Positions 26,057 through 35,223 of a stretch of 64,000 bases of DNA are shown piece by piece. The notes under the pieces are model-generated. The model saw nothing but the letters and a program-made list of their open reading frames with translations, was not told where the DNA came from and did not search any database. Source of the DNA: Alphaproteobacteria bacterium PA4. GTDB taxonomy: Bacteria > Pseudomonadota > Alphaproteobacteria > Sphingomonadales > Sphingomonadaceae. Where the stretch lies: positions 1 to 64,000 of the forward strand of contig NKIQ01000011.1 of the NCBI GenBank assembly GCA_002256005.1. Reading direction: 5' to 3'. Position 1 is the first letter of the stretch. The number at the start of each line of letters is the position of its first letter. The position numbers and the translations under genes are program-made.

Positions 26057-26787
26057 CCAGCGACGCCGCCCTCGCCCGCCGTCTCGCCACCCTGGCCGGG
26101 CAATTGCTGCTGCGCCTGTGCGACAATGAGGATACCAACGCCAGGGCGCTGGGCGATGAAGGCGACCGCGCCGCCAATGCGCAGATTCTGGCGGCGCTGC
26201 GCCGCGAACGCCCGGACGATGCGATCCTGAGCGAGGAGGAAGCCGCCGATCCGGCGCGGCTGAAGGCTCGCCGCATCTGGATCGTCGATCCGCTCGACGG
26301 CACCCGCGAATATGGCGAGCGCCGCAATGATTGGGCGGTGCATGTCGGCCTCGCCATCGATGGCGTCGCCACCCATGGCGCCGTCGCGCTGCCGGCGCTG
26401 AACGCCTGTTTCTGCACGGAATTCCCGCCGACCCTGCAGCCGGAATCGCGCCCGCTGCGCATGCTGGTCAGCCGTACCCGCCCCGCCCGCGAAGCCGTGG
26501 CGGTGGCCAGGGCACTGGGGGCCGAACTGGTGCCGATGGGCAGCGCCGGCGCCAAGGCGATGGCGGTATTGCGCGGCGAGGCTGACATCTACCTCCATAC
26601 CGGCGGCCAATATGAATGGGACAATTGCGCCCCGGCCGCCGTGGCCCTCGCTGCCGGGCTCCACGCCAGCCGCGTCGACGGCAGCCCGCTCGTCTACAAC
26701 CGCGCCGATCCGCTGCTGCCGGACCTGCTGATCTGCCATCGCTCGCGGGCGGCCGAGGTGCTGGCATTGGTGCGTGGGCTGGGGTGA
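26053..26787 (+). CDS. cysQ: 3'(2'),5'-bisphosphate nucleotidase
   Basis: 244 aa inositol-monophosphatase-fold enzyme that removes the 3' phosphate of PAP, the by-product of PAPS use. Li-sensitive phosphatase motifs: [10 protein letters not shown] near 57 (metal Glu), [13 protein letters not shown] near 77 (WIVDPLDGT), and [18 protein letters not shown] near the C-terminus. ATGA overlap with cysNC makes it the third gene of the sulfate-activation operon. It ends 10 bp before a REP-B pair. Confidence 0.94.
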   Translation: MTSDAALARRLATLAGQLLLRLCDNEDTNARALGDEGDRAANAQILAALRRERPDDAILSEEEAADPARLKARRIWIVDPLDGTREYGERRNDWAVHVGLAIDGVATHGAVALPALNACFCTEFPPTLQPESRPLRMLVSRTRPAREAVAVARALGAELVPMGSAGAKAMAVLRGEADIYLHTGGQYEWDNCAPAAVALAAGLHASRVDGSPLVYNRADPLLPDLLICHRSRAAEVLALVRGLG

Positions 26788-26796
26788 AGGCAAGAA

Positions 26797-26920
26797 GCCT
26801 CCGGCGGCTGGGGCCTCAGGCCCCAGACCCAGATCGATTATCGTTCAAAAAACAATGTGTTGAATTAGAGCCGCACCAGAAATCGGGGTCTGGGGCCTGA
26901 GGCCCCAGCCGCCGGAGGCC
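26797..26920. repeat. REP-B facing pair with unique AT-rich core
   Basis: GCCTCCGGCGGCTGGGGCCT on the left and its mirror ending GCCGCCGGAGGC on the right enclose a core containing ATCGTTCAAAAAACAATGTG, unlike the core of the MITE-like copies. It lies between the convergent cysQ and phaZ, leaving 10 and 18 bp to each stop codon. Confidence 0.9.
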
Positions 26921-26938
26921 GTTTTTCTTGCCGCAGCC

Positions 26939-28243
26939 TCACGCCAATTCGACGCCCGCCACCACCTTCGGTTCGCGATGCTTCGGCAGCTTCACCACCT
27001 TGGGGATCGGCGAATGCTGGGCGGGGTCGTGCTGGCGGATGAAGGCTTCCACCACCGGCGCGATGCTTTCGCGCCATTTGCGGCCGTTGAAGATGCCGTA
27101 ATGGCCGGCGCCTTCCGCCATGTAATAGGCCTTCTTGTCCTCGGGCAGGCCGGTCGCCAGTTCCAGCGCCGCCTTGGTCTGGCCGAGGCCGGAGATATCG
27201 TCGCGTTCGCCTTCGATGGCGAGCAGCGCGGTGCGGTCGATGGCGTCGGGCTTGATGACGACGCCGCGATGGACGAACTCGCCCTTGGCGATGGCCTGGC
27301 GCTGGAAAACGACGTCGATGGTCTGCAGGTAGAATTCCGCCGTCATGTCGCAGACGGAACGATATTCCTCATAGAAGGCCTTGGTCGAATCGGCGCTGTC
27401 GTCATCGCCGGCGACCAGATGCTTGAACATTTCCCAATGCGATTTCATGTGGTTGGCAAGGTTCATCGACATGAAGCCGGCCAGCTGCAGGAAGCCGGGA
27501 TAAACCTTGCGACCGCCGCCCGGATAGGCATCGGGCACGCGGGCAATGACGGTCTGTTCGAACCAGGCATAGGGTCGCTGGGTGGCGAGATCATCGACCG
27601 AGGTCGGCGCGCGGCGGGTATCGACCGGGCCGCCCATCATGGTCAGCGTCAGCGGCGTGGCCGGGTTCTTCTGGCCCGACATATAGGCCAGCGCCGCATA
27701 GGCCGGCACCGCCGGCTGGCAGACGGCGAGCATATGGCTGCCCGGCCCGACGATTTCGGCGAATTCGATGATATAGTCGATATAGTCGTTGAGATCGAAC
27801 TTGCCTTCCGAGACAGGCACCTGCTTCGCATCGCGCCAATCGGTGATGTAGACCTCATGATCAGGCAGCAGCCGCTCGACGGTGCCGCGCAGCAGCGTGG
27901 CATAATGGCCCGACATCGGCGCGATGATCAGCACGCGCGGATCGTTGCGGCCGGAAATGGCGCGGTTGAAGCGCTTCAGCTGGCCAAAGGGCTTGCGCGC
28001 GATGATTTCCTCGCTCACCGCGACGCTGACGCCATCGACGATGGTGGTGTCGAGCCCGAATGGCGGCTTGCCGCGCGGCGCCGCGGCATGGGCGAACACT
28101 TCCAGCGCGCGCGCCATCACCGGGCTGGTGGCGACATAGGACATCGGGTTGGCCGGGCTGAGCAGCCAGGTCGAGGTGGTCTGTGCCAGCGAACCCATGC
28201 CGGCCAGCCAGGCCTTCTGCATTTCATGTGCGGTGTAGAGCAT
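26939..28243 (-). CDS. phaZ: Intracellular polyhydroxyalkanoate depolymerase
   Basis: 434 aa, typical of intracellular PhaZ acting on native granules. The N-terminus MLYTAHEMQKAWLAG is characteristic. The catalytic Cys is in HMLAVCQPAVPAYAAL, further blocks are IAPMSGHYATLLRGTV and VYITDWRDAKQVPVSEGKFDLNDY, and the C-terminal His is in AEGAGHYGIFNGRKW. Together with phaC at 7897-9651 it completes a PHA storage and mobilisation cycle. It converges on cysQ and is divergent from the ABC exporter. The 168-bp upstream region has no clear motif. Confidence 0.95.
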   Translation of the reverse strand: MLYTAHEMQKAWLAGMGSLAQTTSTWLLSPANPMSYVATSPVMARALEVFAHAAAPRGKPPFGLDTTIVDGVSVAVSEEIIARKPFGQLKRFNRAISGRNDPRVLIIAPMSGHYATLLRGTVERLLPDHEVYITDWRDAKQVPVSEGKFDLNDYIDYIIEFAEIVGPGSHMLAVCQPAVPAYAALAYMSGQKNPATPLTLTMMGGPVDTRRAPTSVDDLATQRPYAWFEQTVIARVPDAYPGGGRKVYPGFLQLAGFMSMNLANHMKSHWEMFKHLVAGDDDSADSTKAFYEEYRSVCDMTAEFYLQTIDVVFQRQAIAKGEFVHRGVVIKPDAIDRTALLAIEGERDDISGLGQTKAALELATGLPEDKKAYYMAEGAGHYGIFNGRKWRESIAPVVEAFIRQHDPAQHSPIPKVVKLPKHREPKVVAGVELA

Positions 28244-28411
28244 GCGATGTCCTTTTGCTGCGGGGCAGCATTTTCGGCCACCCCAATGCCATATCGCAGG
28301 TGCAGCATAAAGCCATTTGATTGGGGCCTGCCATTTATAACGGCCAGCGCCCTGCGCGCCTGCGGCGCCGGCGCGGATTGAGCCGCACTCAAAGCCCTGC
28401 TATCAGCACGC

Positions 28412-30208
28412 ATGGCCGCCCCCAAAACCGATCTGCCCCCGCCTGAACAGCGCAAGCTCTCGCGGCTCGTCCTGCTCTGGCGCTTTGCTCGCACCTATCC
28501 GGCGCAGCTGACCGCGGCGCTGGTGGCACTGGTCATCGCCGCGCTGGCGACGCTCGCCATACCGCAGGCACTGAAGCTGATCGTCGACAATGGCTTTGCC
28601 AAGGGCTCCGACCCCGCCGCCGTAGCCCCCTATTTCTGGGCGATGCTCGGCATCGTCGTGCTGCAGGGCATCGCGACGGCCTTCCGCTTCTATTATGTCA
28701 GCTGGATCGGCGAGCGCGTTGTCGCCGACCTGCGCAAGACCGTGCAATCGCACCTCGTCACGCTCGACCCGGTGTTCTTCGAGGAAAACCGCCCCGCCGA
28801 GATCGCCTCGCGCCTGACCAGCGACACCGCCATCATCGAACAGGTCGTCTCCTCGGGTGCGTCCATGGCGCTGCGCAATGTGGTGATGGGCGTTGGCGGC
28901 ATCGTCTATATGGGCATCCAGTCGCCCAAGCTGACCCTGCTCATGCTGCTCGTCATCCCGATCACCATCCTGCCCATCGTCTGGCTGGGCAAGAAGGTGC
29001 GGGCCATGTCGAAGACCAGCCAGGATCGCATCGCCGGCGTCGGCACGCTGGTTGCCGAAGTGCTCGGCGCCATCAAGATCGTCCAGGCCTTCACCCAGGA
29101 ACGCCGCGAGGCACAGCGTTTCGGCGATGCAGTGGAGGCGGCCTTCGAAACGGCCAAGCGCCGCATCCGCCTGCGCGCCGGCATGACCGCGGTGGTCATC
29201 ACGCTGATTTTCGGCGCCATCACGCTGGTGCTGTGGCAGGGCGCACTCGATGTCATTTCCGGCCGGTTGACCGGCGGCACCATCGCCGCCTTCGTCTTCG
29301 CCGCCGTCATCGTCGCCGGTGCGTTCGGCACGCTGACCGAAGTCTATGGCGATTTCATGCGCGCCGCCGGCGCCAGCGCCCGCATGGAGGAACTGCTCGC
29401 TGCCCGCCCCGGCATCCGCGCACCCGACAATGCGACGCCGCTGCCGGTGCCGGCGCAGGGCGCGCTCTGCCTCGATCATGTCACCTTCCATTACCCGTCG
29501 AAACCGGAAGGCGCCGCGCTCATCGATTTCAGCCTCAACATCGGCGCCGGCGAAACCGTCGCCGTCGTTGGCCCCTCCGGCGCCGGCAAATCGACTCTGT
29601 TCCAGCTCGTCCAGCGCTTCTACGACCCCGAGGCCGGTGAAATCCGCCTCGATGGCGTGCCGCTGACCGCCGCCGACCCCGAACAGATCCGCGCCCGCAT
29701 CGCCGTCGTGCCGCAGGAAACCGTCATCTTCGCTGCCAGCGCGCTCGACAATATCCGCTATGGCCGGCCATCCGCCAGCGAAGCCGAAGTCTGGGCCGCC
29801 GCCGAAGCCGCCCATGCCGACAGCTTCCTCCGCCAGCTGCCCGACGGCATCAACAGCTTCCTCGGCGAAGCCGGCACCCGCCTCTCGGGCGGCCAGCGCC
29901 AACGCCTGGCCATCGCCCGCGCCATCCTGCGCGACGCCCCGATCCTGCTGCTCGATGAAGCGACCTCGGCGCTCGACAGCGAAAGCGAGCGCCTCGTCCA
30001 GGCCGCGCTCGAACAGCTGATGCAGGGCAAGACCACACTCGTCATCGCCCACCGCCTCGCCACCGTGCGCAACGCCGACCGCATCATCGTCATGGACGGC
30101 GGTCGCATCGTCGCCGAGGGCACGCACGATCGCCTCATCAAGCAGGGCGGCCTGTACGCCAAGCTGGCGCGCTTGCAGTTCGAACAGGTGCAGCCGCAGG
30201 TGGCGTGA
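28412..30208 (+). CDS. ABC transporter, fused permease/ATPase (ABCB/MsbA-like exporter)
   Basis: 598 aa half-transporter expected to dimerise. An N-terminal six-helix membrane domain (about 30-310) includes the coupling-region block NRPAEIASRLTSDTAIIEQ. The nucleotide-binding domain has Walker A VVGPSGAGKSTLFQLVQRF, Q-loop VPQETVIFAASALDNIRYG, signature LSGGQRQRLAIARA, Walker B ILLLDEATSALD and switch His AHRLATVRNAD. Related alphaproteobacterial proteins export lipids or peptides; the cargo is not clear. It faces the SDR convergently across a compound repeat. Confidence 0.92.
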   Translation: MAAPKTDLPPPEQRKLSRLVLLWRFARTYPAQLTAALVALVIAALATLAIPQALKLIVDNGFAKGSDPAAVAPYFWAMLGIVVLQGIATAFRFYYVSWIGERVVADLRKTVQSHLVTLDPVFFEENRPAEIASRLTSDTAIIEQVVSSGASMALRNVVMGVGGIVYMGIQSPKLTLLMLLVIPITILPIVWLGKKVRAMSKTSQDRIAGVGTLVAEVLGAIKIVQAFTQERREAQRFGDAVEAAFETAKRRIRLRAGMTAVVITLIFGAITLVLWQGALDVISGRLTGGTIAAFVFAAVIVAGAFGTLTEVYGDFMRAAGASARMEELLAARPGIRAPDNATPLPVPAQGALCLDHVTFHYPSKPEGAALIDFSLNIGAGETVAVVGPSGAGKSTLFQLVQRFYDPEAGEIRLDGVPLTAADPEQIRARIAVVPQETVIFAASALDNIRYGRPSASEAEVWAAAEAAHADSFLRQLPDGINSFLGEAGTRLSGGQRQRLAIARAILRDAPILLLDEATSALDSESERLVQAALEQLMQGKTTLVIAHRLATVRNADRIIVMDGGRIVAEGTHDRLIKQGGLYAKLARLQFEQVQPQVA

Positions 30209-30245
30209 GGGGGGGCTGGCATTGCCTCCGGCGGCGATGTTTTTT

Positions 30246-30422
30246 GCCTCCGGCGGCTGGGGCCTGAGGCCCCAGACCCCCTTCATTTCTATGTCATCCC
30301 GGGCTTGACCCGGGACCCAGCTATTCTCTTCACACGAACCAAGAAAACTGGGTCATGGGTCAAGCCCGGGATGACCGTAAATCGATGGGGGTCTGGGGCC
30401 TCAGGCCCCAGCCGCCGGAGGC
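30246..30422. repeat. REP-B facing pair carrying an internal REP-A
   Basis: Left REP-B GCCTCCGGCGGCTGGGGCCT, right mirror ending CCGCCGGAGGC. The core is almost entirely a REP-A palindrome (30293-30375). An extra fragment GCCTCCGGCGGCGATG at 30224-30239 precedes it. It separates the convergent ABC exporter and SDR genes. Confidence 0.92.
30293..30375. repeat. REP-A palindrome, copy 3
   Basis: GTCATCCCGGGCTTGACCC through GGGTCAAGCCCGGGATGAC with spacer around CTATTCTCTTCACACG. One base change in the right arm (GGGTCATGGGTC) breaks perfect pairing. It is nested in a REP-B pair. Confidence 0.93.
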
Positions 30423-30439
30423 AAAAAAAGAACCAGGCC

Positions 30440-31219
30440 TCAATGCGCCGTATAACCCCCATCCACCACCAGTTCCGCCCCGGTCATGAAGCTCGCCTCG
30501 TCCGACGCCAGGAACACGATCGCATCGGCGATTTCACGCGGTACGCCGAAACGGCCGAGGGCGTGGGCGGCGATCAGGCCGTCACGCATCTCGTTGCCGT
30601 TTTCGGCGGCGGCAATGGCGCCGGAGACCATCGGCGTGTCGATGAAGCCGGGGTGGACGGAGTTGACGCGGATGCCAAGCGGCGCCCATTCCAGCGCCGC
30701 GGACTTCGTCAGCAAGGCGACGCCGCCCTTTGACGCGCAATAGGCGGCGGCGTTGGGCAGGCCGACCTTGCCGAGGATCGAGGACAGGTTGATGACCGAG
30801 CCGCCGCCCGAGTCGGCGATGGCCGGGCCGGCGTGGCGCAGCCCCAGGAACACGCCATCGAGATTGACGTCGAGCACCTGCCGCCATTCGGCGAGCGTGG
30901 CGGTCATCAACTCCATGCGGCCGCCAGCGACGCCGGCATTGTTGACGAGGATGTGCAGCGCGCCGAACCGCGCCAGGCAGGCGGCGACCGCTGCCGCCCA
31001 TTGCGCCTCATCGACGACATCATGGGCAATGAACCCGGCCTCGCCGCCCTCGGCTGCAATTTCCAGCGCCACGGCTTCCCCGACTGGGTCGCGATCGGTC
31101 AGCATCACCCGCGCCCCGGCGCGCGCCAGCCGCCGCGCGGTTTCGGCGCCCAGGCCCATGGCGGCGCCGGTGACCAGCGCCACCTTGCCGGCCAGGCGGT
31201 TGCTGCGCGGACTGTCCAT
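30440..31219 (-). CDS. SDR-family NAD(P)-dependent oxidoreductase
   Basis: 259 aa classical short-chain dehydrogenase. VALVTGAAMGLGAETARRLA near 13-32 binds cofactor, MLTDRD (Asp after beta-2) suggests NAD preference, NNAGVAGG follows, and the active site is in INLSSILG and AAYCASKGGVALL (YxxxK). The terminus FMTGAELVVDGGYTAH is typical. ATG 31219 is preferred over the upstream GTG offered by the ORF track. Substrate unknown. Confidence 0.92.
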   Translation of the reverse strand: MDSPRSNRLAGKVALVTGAAMGLGAETARRLARAGARVMLTDRDPVGEAVALEIAAEGGEAGFIAHDVVDEAQWAAAVAACLARFGALHILVNNAGVAGGRMELMTATLAEWRQVLDVNLDGVFLGLRHAGPAIADSGGGSVINLSSILGKVGLPNAAAYCASKGGVALLTKSAALEWAPLGIRVNSVHPGFIDTPMVSGAIAAAENGNEMRDGLIAAHALGRFGVPREIADAIVFLASDEASFMTGAELVVDGGYTAH

Positions 31220-31309
31220 GTGCTGGCTCCCCCTGATGTGCGTCACAGCTTAGGCGGCCGGCGCTGCGGGCATAGCTGTGACTTGTGCCAAATCGTGGGA
31301 TGACGAGAA

Positions 31310-31516
31310 GCCTCCGGCGGCTGGGGCCGCGGGCCCCAGACCCCGTTCCATCTTGACTGGTGGAGGCTGTCCTGCTCGCCAGTTTGTCATCCCGGGCTTG
31401 CCCTGGGACCCGGCTTTCTGCGACCCGTTTCCGAGAGCAACTGGGTTCCGGGTCAAGCCCGGGATGACACGGCCATCGATGGGGGTCTGGGGCCTCAGGC
31501 CCCAGCCGCCGGAGGC
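31310..31516. repeat. REP-B facing pair carrying an internal REP-A
   Basis: Left GCCTCCGGCGGCTGGGGCCG, right mirror ending GCCGCCGGAGGC. The core ends CATCGATGGGGGTC as in the 30246 copy. A REP-A with some changes (TTGCCCTGGGACC, GGGTTCCGGGTC) fills 31385-31469. Same compound arrangement as at 30246-30422. Confidence 0.92.
31385..31469. repeat. REP-A palindrome, copy 4 (diverged)
   Basis: TGTCATCCCGGGCTTGCCCT through GTTCCGGGTCAAGCCCGGGATGACA. Substitutions in both arms suggest an older copy than that at 1483. Confidence 0.9.
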
Positions 31517-31540
31517 GTCCTTCTCACGGCAAACGCGCAA

Positions 31541-31572
31541 ACAAAAAGGGCGGACCCTGTGGCCCGCCCCTT
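31541..31572 (-). terminator. Intrinsic terminator of the tonB-exb operon
   Basis: On the minus strand AAGGGGCGG, a short loop region, and CCGCCC are followed by TTTTTGT: a GC stem and T-tract 26 bp beyond the stop of the second exbD. Confidence 0.85.
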
Positions 31573-31597
31573 CAGCATCATCAGATGAAGCGTAAGC

Positions 31598-32020
31598 TCA
31601 GTTCGCGTAGGCTTCGTTGCCGACGAAGCCCATCTTGGTGAGGCCGGCCTGCTGGGCTTCGGCCATCACCTTGTCGACGACTTCATATTTGGCAAGGCCT
31701 TCCGGGCGCAGCCGCAGTTCCGGCTGGGTCGGCATTTCGGCGGCCTGCCGCATGTAGCTGCGCAGCGTCGGCAGATCGACTTCGGTCTTGTTCCAATAGA
31801 TATTGGACAGGAAGTCGATATCGACCTGGTTGAACACCGGATCCACATTCGAGGGATTGGGATTCGGCGGCGGCAGATCGAGCTTCACCGCGTGCGTCTG
31901 CGGCGGAATGGTGATGATGAACATGATGAGCAGCACGAGCATGACGTCGATCAGCGGCGTCGTGTTCATGTCGTTCATCGGGGCATCACTGCCGCCCCCG
32001 CCGCCCATTGAAATGGCCAT
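31598..32020 (-). CDS. exbD: ExbD/TolR-family biopolymer transport protein (second copy)
   Basis: 140 aa. One transmembrane helix after a short cytoplasmic N-terminus: DMNTTPLIDVMLVLLIMFIIT, with the conserved proton-channel Asp in LIDVMLVLLI. The periplasmic domain follows. With ExbB it powers TonB from the proton gradient. Last gene of the tonB-exbB-exbD-exbD operon; two dissimilar ExbD proteins are common in sphingomonads and xanthomonads, and the second may couple to a subset of receptors. Confidence 0.93.
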   Translation of the reverse strand: MAISMGGGGGSDAPMNDMNTTPLIDVMLVLLIMFIITIPPQTHAVKLDLPPPNPNPSNVDPVFNQVDIDFLSNIYWNKTEVDLPTLRSYMRQAAEMPTQPELRLRPEGLAKYEVVDKVMAEAQQAGLTKMGFVGNEAYAN

Positions 32021-32080
32021 GGCTAACTCCTGAAATCAAAGCGTTTCTGGCGGGGCGGTGCAGGACCGCCCCGGCCAGGA

Positions 32081-32554
32081 TCAGCGGCTGATGTCGCCCG
32101 GGACCGGTTCCGAGATGAAGCCGATCTTCTGGAAACCGGCACGCTGCATGGTGAAGATCACCCCGCCAACGCAGCGATATTCCATGTCCTTGTCACCGCG
32201 AATATGCGCTTCCGGCAGTTCGATCTTGCCGCCAGCCTTTTCCTGGCGGGCAATATCGTCCTTCAGATGCTTGACGGCGCGATCGAGCAGCTCCTGCTTG
32301 GTGTCGACCTTGGTCTGGCCGACATAGACATCGCAGTTGGCGTCGACCGAGAGCAGCATGTTCTCGGGCTTCGTGGTGGTGGGCAGGTTCGTCACGGTCG
32401 GCAGCTTGAGCGGCACCGTCTGGATCACGACGGGAACCGTGATCAGAAAGATGATGAGCAGAACCAGCATGACGTCGACGAGCGGCGTCGTGTTGATTTC
32501 GTTCATCGGCGCTTCGCTGCCGTCCTCGTTCGGCGATCCGATGTTCATCGACAT
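32081..32554 (-). CDS. exbD: ExbD/TolR-family biopolymer transport protein (first copy)
   Basis: 157 aa. EINTTPLVDVMLVLLIIFLIT is the single membrane helix with the conserved Asp; a periplasmic domain (TVPLKLPTVTNLP, IRGDKDMEYRCVGG) follows. It lies 31 bp after exbB and 60 bp before the second exbD. Its periplasmic part is clearly different from that of the 140-aa copy, so this is not a recent duplication. Confidence 0.94.
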   Translation of the reverse strand: MSMNIGSPNEDGSEAPMNEINTTPLVDVMLVLLIIFLITVPVVIQTVPLKLPTVTNLPTTTKPENMLLSVDANCDVYVGQTKVDTKQELLDRAVKHLKDDIARQEKAGGKIELPEAHIRGDKDMEYRCVGGVIFTMQRAGFQKIGFISEPVPGDISR

Positions 32555-32585
32555 GGGTCAAATGCCCCTTTCCGGCTGAGCTGCC

Positions 32586-33305
32586 TCAGGCCTTCGGCTT
32601 GGCGGCAGCAGCAGGCGCGGCGGTCGGCTGGGCCACACGGGCACCCGAAACCAGCGCACCATGCACGTCGGACGAGAAGTTGTTGACCTTGTCCGACACT
32701 TCCTTGTTGCGACGGATCAGCCAGTTGTAGCCGAGCACGGCCGGCACGGCGACGAACAGGCCGATGGCGGTCATGATGAGCGCTTCTCCGACCGGGCCGG
32801 CGACCTTGTCGATCGAGGCCTGACCAGCAAGGCCGATGTTGATGAGCGCGCGATAGATGCCGATGACGGTACCCATCAGACCGATGAACGGTGCGGTCGA
32901 ACCGACCGAGGCGAGGAAGGCGAGACCGTTGGTCATCTTCGACGTCACGGCGTTCGACGAACGGTTCAGGGCCATCGTCACCCATTCGTGCTGATCGATC
33001 TTGTCGGTCAAGCGACCTTCGTGATGATCGGAAGCGCGCAGGCCATCGTCGACGATCTGGCGGAAGGCCGAGTTCTTGTCGAGCTTCGAGGCACCGGTCT
33101 TCAAGTCGGGCGCCGTCCAGAACTTCTTTTCCAGATCAGCCGCTTCGCCCAGCATTTTGCGCTGGTCGAGGTACTTGGTGATGATGATGAACCACGACAC
33201 GAACGACATGATCACCAGGATGCCGAAAATCGACTGGGCGATCAGGCCCCCCTGGGTCAGTGCGGCCTGCAGGCCATAAGGATTGTCAACTGCAACGGTT
33301 TCCAT
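32586..33305 (-). CDS. exbB: ExbB/TolQ/MotA proton-channel protein
   Basis: 239 aa inner-membrane subunit. A long first helix (IAQSIFGILVIMSFVSWFIIIT), cytoplasmic domain with RMLGEAADLEKKFW-like charged sequence, and the paired helices FLASVGSTAPFIGLMGTVIGIYRAL and VGEALIMTAIGLFVAVPAVLGYN are diagnostic. The pentameric channel forms with ExbD and TonB. The C-terminal tail is Ala-rich. Located between tonB and exbD in the operon. Confidence 0.95.
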   Translation of the reverse strand: METVAVDNPYGLQAALTQGGLIAQSIFGILVIMSFVSWFIIITKYLDQRKMLGEAADLEKKFWTAPDLKTGASKLDKNSAFRQIVDDGLRASDHHEGRLTDKIDQHEWVTMALNRSSNAVTSKMTNGLAFLASVGSTAPFIGLMGTVIGIYRALINIGLAGQASIDKVAGPVGEALIMTAIGLFVAVPAVLGYNWLIRRNKEVSDKVNNFSSDVHGALVSGARVAQPTAAPAAAAKPKA

Positions 33306-33371
33306 TTTGAATTCCCTCGATTGATCTTCAGGTTAACACCCTGCCGCAACAGGGCTTTTACAAACGGGTTC

Positions 33372-34016
33372 TTACTTCGTCGTGATCTGCCAGCGAACCA
33401 GCCGGATCATGGACGATTCCACCGGCGTGCCATTCTGCAGCGCCGGCTTGCTCCGCCAGCGCGACATGGCAAGACGGCAGGACTTCTCGTCGAGCTTGGG
33501 GAAGCCGCTGGTTGCAGCAACTTCACAAGCCGTGACGCGGCCATTGACACCGATGGTGACCTTGACCTTGACCAGACCCTCTTCCTCGGCACGCAGCGAC
33601 GACGGCGGATAATCGTCTTCGGACACGGCAAGGCTGCGCGGATCGAACTGTGCAGCCGACGTCGGCCCGGTCGGCGCCGGCGGGGCCGGCGGTGCGGGCG
33701 GCGTGTAGCGCGGCGGCTCGGGCGCCGGCACAGTGGTCTGGGTGGTGATGGTCGGTGCCGCTTCCTGCGCAACCGAAACTTCCGGCGGCGGCACGTAGGG
33801 CGGGATCTCGATGTCCTTCGGCGGCGGCGGCGGCGGCTCGTCCGGCGGCGGCGCCTCTTCCTTGATATTGACGGATTCGAGCGGCTGCACGATCGCCTTC
33901 ACGGCTTTCAGTGCAAGGCCGCTGACAAGCAAATAACCCATAAGGACGTGCAGCACCGCGACGATGCCGAACGTCATCATCCGGTTCTTGCTCATCCCCT
34001 GATCAGCATAAGCCAT
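33372..34016 (-). CDS. tonB: TonB-family energy transducer
   Basis: 214 aa from ATG 34016; the longer ORF-track start lacks support. An N-terminal membrane anchor (about 12-34, IVAVLHVLMGYLLVSGLAL) is followed by a Pro-rich spacer (PPPDEPPPPPPKDIEIPPY and later PPAPPAPPAPTGP) spanning the periplasm, then the C-terminal TonB domain DYPPSSLRAEEEGLVKVKVTIG, VTACEVAATSGFPKLDEKSC. It transmits proton-motive energy to outer-membrane TonB-dependent receptors. It heads the operon with exbB and two exbD. Upstream (34017-34248) has repeated GCGACAAAG and AATGTGGC strings but no sure promoter. Confidence 0.95.
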   Translation of the reverse strand: MAYADQGMSKNRMMTFGIVAVLHVLMGYLLVSGLALKAVKAIVQPLESVNIKEEAPPPDEPPPPPPKDIEIPPYVPPPEVSVAQEAAPTITTQTTVPAPEPPRYTPPAPPAPPAPTGPTSAAQFDPRSLAVSEDDYPPSSLRAEEEGLVKVKVTIGVNGRVTACEVAATSGFPKLDEKSCRLAMSRWRSKPALQNGTPVESSMIRLVRWQITTK

Positions 34017-34248
34017 GAGCGTTACGGACTCCCTGAACCTCAAAAACGACAGGGGTGCGCCGGGCGCTCTCGCGTCCTCTGGCTCCTCGGCTTCCCTCTC
34101 ACTGACCCCTGTAACCGCAACTTGGGGACGCTCGCAACCGCTTTGTCGCCACATTCTGTCAATGCAATGCCACATTTCATCACTTTGTCGCATTCGCCTC
34201 GTCGCGACGGCAATGGCGCCGCCCCATTGGAGCCGCTATGAAAAGAGG

Positions 34249-35046
34249 ATGAACCGTCGCTTCCCGGCCTTGCTGGCCTTGTCCCTGACCCTCGCCGCCG
34301 TCCCGGCACAGGCCGGTCCCGGCTATGCCGACGTTGCGGATCTGACATTGGCGGCGTCCGCCATCGTCAGGGCGACGATCGTTGATGTGGAACGCATTTC
34401 GGCGAAACAGGCGCCAGGCCTTGCCGATGACCGGGCAAGGCTGCTGGTGACGGCCGCGGTGGATGCCGTGCTGATCGCGCCCGGCACCACCCCGGCCCGG
34501 CTGCAATGGCTGTGGGACGCCCCGCTCGATGCGCGCGGCAAGCCGCCCAAGCCGAAGGGCCAGGCCGTGCTGGCCTGGCTGACCGCCCCCGCCAGCGACG
34601 GAAAGACGCAGTTGCTGACCCGGCAGGCGCAGCAACCGCATGACCCGGCGCTCGAATCCCGCATCCGCGCCATCGCGGCGGAGGCGCGGAGCGGCACGGT
34701 GCCGGTCATCACCGGCGTCGCCAATGGCTTTCGCGCCGATGGCAGCGTCGCCGGGGAGAGCGAAAGCCAGTTCTTCCTCAACGCGACGGGTGGCAAGGGC
34801 GTCACACTCGTCGTCACCGCCCGGCCCGGCGAGCCGCGGCGTGTCACCGTCGCCAGCGGCGATGTCATCGATGAATCGGCGGTGCCGGTGCAGCGCGATA
34901 CGCTGCTCTGGTATCGGCTTGCCTGTTTCCTGCCCGCCACCCTGCCCGCCGCAGCCGGCGGCGCGGACCGGGCGTTGGCGGCAGACTGGCAGGCGGCGCT
35001 GGCCAGCCTGGGGCCATGCGGTCGGGGATTACCGGCGGCGCACTGA
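34249..35046 (+). CDS. Secreted protein of unknown function
   Basis: 265 aa from ATG 34249; an in-frame ATG at 34213 is an alternative because the AAGAGG directly before 34249 is too close. A signal peptide (MNRRFPALLALSLTLAAVPAQA) is clear. The mature part begins YADVADLTLAASAIVRATIVDVERI, resembling the start of a small beta-barrel, and contains two Cys (LACFLPA, LGPCGRG). I do not recognise the family. It is divergent from tonB and ends before a MITE-like element. Confidence 0.7.
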   Translation: MNRRFPALLALSLTLAAVPAQAGPGYADVADLTLAASAIVRATIVDVERISAKQAPGLADDRARLLVTAAVDAVLIAPGTTPARLQWLWDAPLDARGKPPKPKGQAVLAWLTAPASDGKTQLLTRQAQQPHDPALESRIRAIAAEARSGTVPVITGVANGFRADGSVAGESESQFFLNATGGKGVTLVVTARPGEPRRVTVASGDVIDESAVPVQRDTLLWYRLACFLPATLPAAAGGADRALAADWQAALASLGPCGRGLPAAH

Positions 35047-35223
35047 CCCCCCGGCCCCGCATGGGGCCTATATCCGAACGCCCGCATCTTGATGCGATCC
35101 GGCATTGCCGCTGCGGCGAGGCCGCACATCCTGCAGCAGCGCGCGTGTCGAGGGTGAATTCCACCACTTGCAGGGCAGTTCCGGCGTCAGCATCCGTTCT
35201 CCGCCGGGCTTGTCCGCAAGCCT

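Larger units (their letters stand above)
31220..31597. other. Repeat-filled intergenic region between SDR promoter and exbD end
   Basis: It contains the SDR upstream region, a REP-B pair (31310-31516) with internal REP-A, and the exb operon terminator (31541-31572). No ORF of the track here shows family features. Confidence 0.7.

Noticed and set aside
28403-30286. 627-aa minus-strand ORF
   Set aside because: Antisense of the ABC exporter.
34134-34162. Strong sigma-70 promoter for tonB (TTGACA at 34157-34162, minus strand)
   Set aside because: No acceptable -10 element at the right spacing; GGTTGC is found instead.
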